Source: an uncultured Bacilli bacterium (lineage in GTDB: Bacteria > Bacillota_I > Bacilli_A > RF39 > UBA660). From it: a DNA stretch of 64,000 nucleotides. Positions 59,645-64,000 of the stretch are shown here, piece by piece (position 1 is the stretch's first letter; each line of letters starts with the position of its first letter). The position numbers and the translations under genes were made by a program. The notes beneath the pieces are model-generated. The model was not told the DNA's origin. It did not search any database and saw only the letters and a list, made by a program, of their open reading frames with translations. The stretch covers positions 124,001-188,000 of the forward strand of contig CAKPDH010000002.1 of NCBI GenBank assembly GCA_934148845.1. The letters run 5' to 3'.

Positions 59645-60676
59645 TTATTTAATTTTTTCTAGACAATGAATATATTCAATAGTATAATTTTTTTTATATT
59701 CTCTATCATTATCTGATTTAAATCTCTTATGTTTCTTTTCATATCTTTTATATTTTCCATACTTTTTCATGACTTCTTCTATTTTCTCAATAGGTATTAT
59801 ACCCTCATCATTATAACTTAATAATATATATTTAAAATCAGCATTACTTATTAAATCTTCTAATTCTTCTAGTGCTTTGCTTTTCATACAATAATTAGAC
59901 TTTTTACTACTTTCTTCCCTAGTTCCAGTAACACCTTTTATTTTAGGATTATCATAAAGTGAAATAGTTTCTAACATATGATAATTAGTATCATATTTTC
60001 TCGTATTATATGGAGGATCTAGATATAATACATCACCTTTTAACTTTCTTATTAAAGTTTTAGAATCCTCATTATAAATCTCATATTTTTTATCTTTGAA
60101 AATTATATCGAGGGGTAATAAAATAAGTGGCTTTAAAGCACTTTTTTTCATTTCTTTTAAAAATGCTTCATATACTGATGCAGTATTTGCTACTTTATCA
60201 GCAGCCTCTATTAAGCAGGCCAATAAATAATAATATTCAGACTCCGTTATTAATTTTCTTTTTTTCCACTTTTCTATCTTCATTCTAATAGCGTCTATTT
60301 TACGTGCATTATCTCCTGTAAAATAGTTTCTTTTATGTTTACCCTTTAAGGTACCTTCTAAAGTATAATTTTTATATATAAATCCCTTTTTACCATTAAG
60401 ACCATTTAAGCAAACAAATGGATCAATATGTTTTTTATTTAATTTTTCGAATTTTAATTCTTCACTATTTTCAATTAAGCCTTTTAAAGTTACATAGCTA
60501 AAATATTGTATATCATTTGAAATAATATTGTATCCTTTCTCTTTAAAATATTTTGATACAACACCTGTTCCTGCAAATATATCACAAAAAGTAATTTCTT
60601 TTTTAGGTTTTACAAAATCTTCTAAAACTTCATCTATATAACTTAATATTGAATATTTAGAACCTATATAATTCAT
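59645..60676 (-). CDS. D12-class DNA adenine N6-methyltransferase (orphan)
   Basis: A 343-aa Dam-like methylase. It has the motif X region MNYIGSKYSILSYIDEVLED, SAM-binding motif I TFCDIFAGTGVVSKYF, and catalytic motif IV VLYLDPPYNTRKYD (DPPY); the target-recognition region lies between (80-190). It methylates adenine in a specific DNA sequence. No restriction endonuclease lies next to it, so it is probably an orphan regulatory or protective methylase. It follows metK, the SAM maker, after 44 nt. The start is the third candidate ATG, behind AGGTGATG. Confidence 0.88.
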   Translation of the reverse strand: MNYIGSKYSILSYIDEVLEDFVKPKKEITFCDIFAGTGVVSKYFKEKGYNIISNDIQYFSYVTLKGLIENSEELKFEKLNKKHIDPFVCLNGLNGKKGFIYKNYTLEGTLKGKHKRNYFTGDNARKIDAIRMKIEKWKKRKLITESEYYYLLACLIEAADKVANTASVYEAFLKEMKKSALKPLILLPLDIIFKDKKYEIYNEDSKTLIRKLKGDVLYLDPPYNTRKYDTNYHMLETISLYDNPKIKGVTGTREESSKKSNYCMKSKALEELEDLISNADFKYILLSYNDEGIIPIEKIEEVMKKYGKYKRYEKKHKRFKSDNDREYKKNYTIEYIHCLEKIK

Positions 60677-60720
60677 ATACATCACCTATACATTATTTTA
60701 CCAAAAAAAGACTATTATTA

Positions 60721-61866
60721 CTAGTCTTTTAAGGATTTAATAATTTCTACTTTATCAAGTTTTTCCCAAGGTAATTCTTCTTTTCCAAAATGTGAAAAGC
60801 AAGTAGTTTTATGATATATAGGACTCTTTAAGCCAAGTTCTTTTATAATATTACTAGGTTCAAAATTAAATACTTTTAGAATTATATCAAGTATTTTTTC
60901 TTCACTTATTTTATTTGTACCATAAGTATTTATATAAACCGATACTGGTTTTGAAATACCAATTGAATAAGCTACCTGTATTTCAATTTTATCACAAATT
61001 TTTGAAGCCACTATATTTTTGGCAACATATCTTGCATAATATGCTGCACTTCTGTCTACTTTAGATGGATCTTTACCTGAAAAAGCACCTCCACCATGAC
61101 GAGCAACCCCACCATACGTATCAACTATTATTTTTCTTCCAGTTAATCCACTATCTGCAACCGGACCGCCTAATACAAATCTACCAGTTGGATTTATATA
61201 AATCTTAGTGTTTTTATCAAGCATATTTTTTGGAATAACTTTATCTATTACCTCAAGTTTTATTTCTTTTTTTATTTTTTCTAAATCTACATCATCGTGT
61301 TGAGTAGATATAATTATAGTATCTATATATTTAGGCTTATCATCCTCATATAAAACTGTAACTTGTGTTTTTCCGTCTGGTCTTAAATTCTTTATTTTCT
61401 TTGTTTTAAAACATTCGTATAATCTTTCTGAAAGTAAATTAGCAAGATATATAGGATATGGCATATAGTTTTTTGTTTCATTTGTTGCATATCCGAACAT
61501 CATTCCTTGATCTCCAGCGCCTATACTATTTGTATCTTTTGAATTATCTACCCCAAGGGCTATATCTTCTGACTGAGTATGAAGATAAACATCAACGTTA
61601 ATATTTTTACCATTAAATCCATAATCATCATTATTATAGCCTATATCCATTACAGTATCTCGTACAACATTTTCAATATCAACTGTTGCTTTACTTGTAA
61701 CTTCTCCCATTACTACAATACCGTCTTTGTGTGCACACACTTCACATGCAACTCTAGATTCAGAATCTTGAGTTATATAAGCGTCAAGTATTCTATCAGA
61801 AATTTGATCACATAATTTATCTGGATGACCAGGTGTAACTGATTCAGATGTAAATAATTTATTCAT
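60721..61866 (-). CDS. metK: S-adenosylmethionine synthetase
   Basis: It makes SAM from methionine and ATP. It begins LFTSESVTPGHPDKLCDQIS and carries GAGDQGMMFGYA, PDGKTQVTV, the loop GGPVADSGLTGRKIIVDTYG and GGGAFSGKDPSKVDRSAAY, which cover the ATP, Mg and K sites. The 381-aa length is normal. SD GGAGG precedes the ATG. Expression is controlled by the SAM-I riboswitch and terminator upstream. Confidence 0.97.
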   Translation of the reverse strand: MNKLFTSESVTPGHPDKLCDQISDRILDAYITQDSESRVACEVCAHKDGIVVMGEVTSKATVDIENVVRDTVMDIGYNNDDYGFNGKNINVDVYLHTQSEDIALGVDNSKDTNSIGAGDQGMMFGYATNETKNYMPYPIYLANLLSERLYECFKTKKIKNLRPDGKTQVTVLYEDDKPKYIDTIIISTQHDDVDLEKIKKEIKLEVIDKVIPKNMLDKNTKIYINPTGRFVLGGPVADSGLTGRKIIVDTYGGVARHGGGAFSGKDPSKVDRSAAYYARYVAKNIVASKICDKIEIQVAYSIGISKPVSVYINTYGTNKISEEKILDIILKVFNFEPSNIIKELGLKSPIYHKTTCFSHFGKEELPWEKLDKVEIIKSLKD

Positions 61867-61887
61867 AAATACCTCCTTTTTTACCTT

Positions 61888-61919
61888 AAAAAGAAAAGCA
61901 CATAGATATATCTATGTGC
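61888..61919 (-). terminator. Terminator of the metK SAM riboswitch
   Basis: GCACATAGATA and TATCTATGTGC form an 11-bp perfect stem, followed on the minus strand by TTTTCTTTTT. This is the off-state terminator of the riboswitch. Confidence 0.88.
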
Positions 61920-61925
61920 ATAGTA

Positions 61926-62027
61926 TATCCTTATCTTTCAATATTAAATATTGCAGGATTTAGCACCTAATTTAATAGGTTGCTGGACTTCATAGGGCCT
62001 ATCCCTCCGTCACTCTTAATAAGATAA
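61926..62027 (-). promoter_or_regulatory. SAM-I (S-box) riboswitch
   Basis: The minus strand contains the S-box core in order: CTTATTAAGAGTGACGGAGG, GATAGGCCCTATGAAGTCCA, GCAACC..GGTGCTAAATCCTGC and GAAAGATAAGG, closing the P1 helix. When SAM binds, the terminator at 61888-61919 forms and metK is shut off. Confidence 0.95.
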
Positions 62028-62073
62028 TATTTATTTACATTTTAATTTTAATACTGTTTTTTAATAATGTCAA

Positions 62074-62382
62074 TTATTTTTTTCGTATAAATACTCTAAT
62101 TGTATAAAATAGAAAGAATACCATTATAGCTATATATGCCCATACTAATATATCTTGTAATATACCATTACTATACTTAGAAATAATTGAAGGAATTGAG
62201 TTTGGAAATATTCTATTTACCCAATGGGCAAATTCTTTTATCCCAATATTATTAGCTATATAATTAAGTAGTCTTAAAAATAAATCAATAATTGCAAATG
62301 CATAAACCATTTTTGGAAAACTTCTAAACCAACACACTGCAACTATTACAAGTGCAATTACTATAACTGCATCTAAATACAT
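62074..62382 (-). CDS. Small membrane protein (102 aa)
   Basis: Three hydrophobic segments (about 3-20, 25-45 and 75-96) with a polar loop NNIGIKEFAHWVNRIFPNSI. The ATG at 62382 stands behind GAGGTGAT; an upstream in-frame extension lacks an SD. The family is not recognised. It lies between the Fic gene and the metK leader on the same strand. Confidence 0.6.
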   Translation of the reverse strand: MYLDAVIVIALVIVAVCWFRSFPKMVYAFAIIDLFLRLLNYIANNIGIKEFAHWVNRIFPNSIPSIISKYSNGILQDILVWAYIAIMVFFLFYTIRVFIRKK

Positions 62383-62443
62383 AAAATCACCTCTATAGTA
62401 CTTATAAAGTATATCATATTTGTAATAAATTATCAAATATAAA

Positions 62444-63361
62444 TTATAATGATTTACGCCTAGACATACTCTCAAGTAATGTCTTATAATGTTCTAATCT
62501 ATTATTTAAAAAATATAATTGTTCATCTACACATACTAGAACATAATCAAACCATTTATTAAATGCAATGTTATTATCAGTAAAGCTATCGTATTTAATA
62601 TCATTTTGTTTTTGAAAATAAGATAGCCTTGATAAATCAAAACTTTTTGAAAGATTTATAGGTGGAAAGATAACATTTAAATCATACTGTTTATTTAAAG
62701 TCCTTTTCAAATAATTATTCATAAGAATTCTTACAGTACGCCCATTACCATTTGCAAAAGGATGTATTTTAATAAAAATTATATGTATTAATGCAGCTTT
62801 TATTATAGGATTATTTAAATCATTATCAAGTTTATCATCATTATAATATTTTATAAAATCATCCATATAATTTTGAATTAATTCAGGCCTTGGTGGAATA
62901 TGAAGTGCATATTCGATACCACTTTCATCGCCTATCCATATAATATCTTTACGGTAATTACCAGATAAGTTATAATCCATTAAATTTTTATATTCAATAT
63001 ATGTCATCATTTTATTTTTTTCTTTTTTTAGTTTCTCAAATTCAGCATCTGAAAGGATTTTATCATTAGCCCTCATACATTTATTTATACATTTAATTTT
63101 TTCATGATTTATTTTTCCATCAATAAGAAAAACATCATTTAGCATTTTTAATCTTTCTGATGAATACAATTGTCTTTCTAATCTAATAGAATCAATAGTT
63201 TCTTTTAAAAGATAATCATATAAAAATTGATACTGAGCTTCAAGTGAATATGAAGTTAATATACTTAAATATTTTTCTAAGTCATTCATTGTGTTATTTA
63301 AATGATTTTTTACCTCATCAGTTATAGTTATATTTTTTATAAATTCATTTATCGTTAGCAT
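62444..63361 (-). CDS. Fic-domain protein with variant active-site motif
   Basis: A 305-aa Fic protein. Helical N-terminal region (1-120), then the Fic core with the flap PPRPELI and the motif HPFANGNGRTVRIL: His200 is kept, but the Mg-binding Asp/Glu is Asn204. An upstream segment SIRLER resembles the inhibitory (S/T)xxxE(G/N) helix with the last residue changed. Fic proteins usually transfer AMP or another nucleotide part to proteins. The ATG at 63361 follows GGTGAG. It is downstream of rplT but behind a terminator. Confidence 0.85.
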   Translation of the reverse strand: MLTINEFIKNITITDEVKNHLNNTMNDLEKYLSILTSYSLEAQYQFLYDYLLKETIDSIRLERQLYSSERLKMLNDVFLIDGKINHEKIKCINKCMRANDKILSDAEFEKLKKEKNKMMTYIEYKNLMDYNLSGNYRKDIIWIGDESGIEYALHIPPRPELIQNYMDDFIKYYNDDKLDNDLNNPIIKAALIHIIFIKIHPFANGNGRTVRILMNNYLKRTLNKQYDLNVIFPPINLSKSFDLSRLSYFQKQNDIKYDSFTDNNIAFNKWFDYVLVCVDEQLYFLNNRLEHYKTLLESMSRRKSL

Positions 63362-63402
63362 AAACTCACCATTAGTTATATTATCATATATAAATTTATT
63401 AG

Positions 63403-63428
63403 TCAAAAAAAATAGTCAAAAGACTATT
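63403..63428 (-). terminator. Terminator of rplT
   Basis: AATAGTC (63411-63417) pairs with GACTATT (63422-63428) around AAAA, followed by eight T on the minus strand. It overlaps the rplT stop. Confidence 0.8.
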
Positions 63429-63957
63429 TAAGAGCGCTTAATAATTCAGCTTTTTTCATTGAAGTATAATTTTCAATACCTTTTTCTTTAGCTATTTTTT
63501 TAAGTTCTGCAACTGTCATACTTGATAAATCACTTTTTTCTTCTTTTTTAGCAGCCTTTTCTACCTTTTTAGTTTCAGTTTTTTCCTCTTTAACTACTTT
63601 TCCTGCTAATGCATCTTTAGCTACATTTACTAACTTAGTAAATGCTTCAGCATCATCAATTGCAATCTCACTAATCATTTTTCTATTAATAGCTACTCCT
63701 GCCTTATTTAAACCTGAAATAAATTTTGAATAACTTATATCATTCATACGACATGCAGCATTAATTCTTACTATCCATAGTTTACGCATTTCTCTTTTAT
63801 TTTGTTTTCTATCTCTATAAGCATACTTTAATGAATGCATAACTTGTTCTTTAGCAGTTTTATATAGTTTATGTTTACTTCCAAAATAACCTTTAGCTAA
63901 TTTTAAAACTTTTTTTCTTCTATTTTTGTGAATATTTCCACCTTTAACTCTTGCCAT
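63424..63957 (-). CDS. rplT: Ribosomal protein L20 with C-terminal Rho_N-like extension
   Basis: Residues 1-115 are a normal L20 (MARVKGGNIHKNRRKKVLKL, LWIVRINAACRM, LNKAGVAINRKM). A Lys/Glu-rich linker (120-140) and a helix-extended-helix LSSMTVAELKKIAKEKGIEN..MKKAELLSALK (141-177) follow, matching the Rho N-terminal (SAP-like) nucleic-acid-binding fold. The usual L20 has about 118 aa. L20 binds 23S rRNA early in 50S assembly. SD GGAGG. infC and rpmI, if in the usual order, would lie just beyond the right edge. Confidence 0.95.
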   Translation of the reverse strand: MARVKGGNIHKNRRKKVLKLAKGYFGSKHKLYKTAKEQVMHSLKYAYRDRKQNKREMRKLWIVRINAACRMNDISYSKFISGLNKAGVAINRKMISEIAIDDAEAFTKLVNVAKDALAGKVVKEEKTETKKVEKAAKKEEKSDLSSMTVAELKKIAKEKGIENYTSMKKAELLSALK

Positions 63958-64000
63958 TATGTTTCCTCCTTCTTAAATTAAAATTGTACTTTTTTAAATC

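Overview
The window is AT-rich, densely packed bacterial DNA from a low-GC Bacillota lineage. It reads with the standard code: TGA ends genes, for example in the ATGA overlap at serS, and Trp is TGG. The mix of a T-box, an S-box (SAM-I) riboswitch, a Firmicutes type VIIb secretion ATPase (EssC) with YukD, a SigK-type sporulation sigma factor, a SpoVIF-like protein and a collagen-like surface protein fits an uncultured gut-type member of the Bacilli (RF39-like). That placement is inference from gene content and composition only.

Left part (1-7.7 kb): a tRNA-Cys-like relic and a terminator, then prs, and a serine T-box operon carrying a ppGpp-hydrolase-like HD gene and serS. A pilin fused to BspA-type leucine-rich repeats follows, then a decayed lipoprotein gene, sigK, another decayed ORF, and spoVIF-like plus dusB. 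From 7.9 to 18.1 kb lies a minus-strand type VII secretion locus: essC and yukD, then a separately promoted substrate operon with WXG100-like proteins, an Asn-rich WXG-like protein, a 640-aa putative effector with a transglutaminase-like C-His-Asp triad, an 88-aa orphan and a DUF4176 protein.

Middle (18.1-33 kb): an SRP and housekeeping block (ffh, T4SS-pilin-like gene, herA-like ATPase, ylxM, ftsY, rnr, polA, dxs). It is followed by a self-contained transcription unit of three tiny ORFs (31.56-32.03 kb), a histidine phosphatase and a DUF1653 protein. The region 33.0-36.65 kb looks like a decayed accessory island: a SUKH-type immunity fragment, an orphan gene followed by an array of five RNA hairpins, a twice-occurring structured repeat, an IS30-like HTH chimera, and a DUF11 gene interrupted at an A10 run next to a strong hairpin.

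Cell-envelope block (36.7-50 kb): a UgtP/MGDG-type glycosyltransferase, a DUF308 membrane protein, a 42-residue-period pentapeptide-like protein, an LCM-type methyltransferase, a DUF362 protein, an acyltransferase with two SGNH domains, a PAP2 phosphatase, an ABC-2 exporter, and a GtrA/GtrB/GT-C prenyl-sugar cluster. At 50-53.8 kb a plus-strand surface cassette encodes two proteins sharing a C-terminal motif (the first with a non-AUG start), a collagen-like protein, a translationally coupled glycosyltransferase and a methyltransferase; it resembles a glycosylated spore-surface or filament system.

Right part (53.9-64 kb): an ABC importer pair without a binding protein, pyruvate kinase, feoA/feoB, a transposase-type HTH remnant, an orphan D12 DNA adenine methylase, metK under a SAM-I riboswitch, a small membrane protein, a Fic protein with a variant catalytic motif, and rplT carrying a C-terminal Rho_N-like extension.
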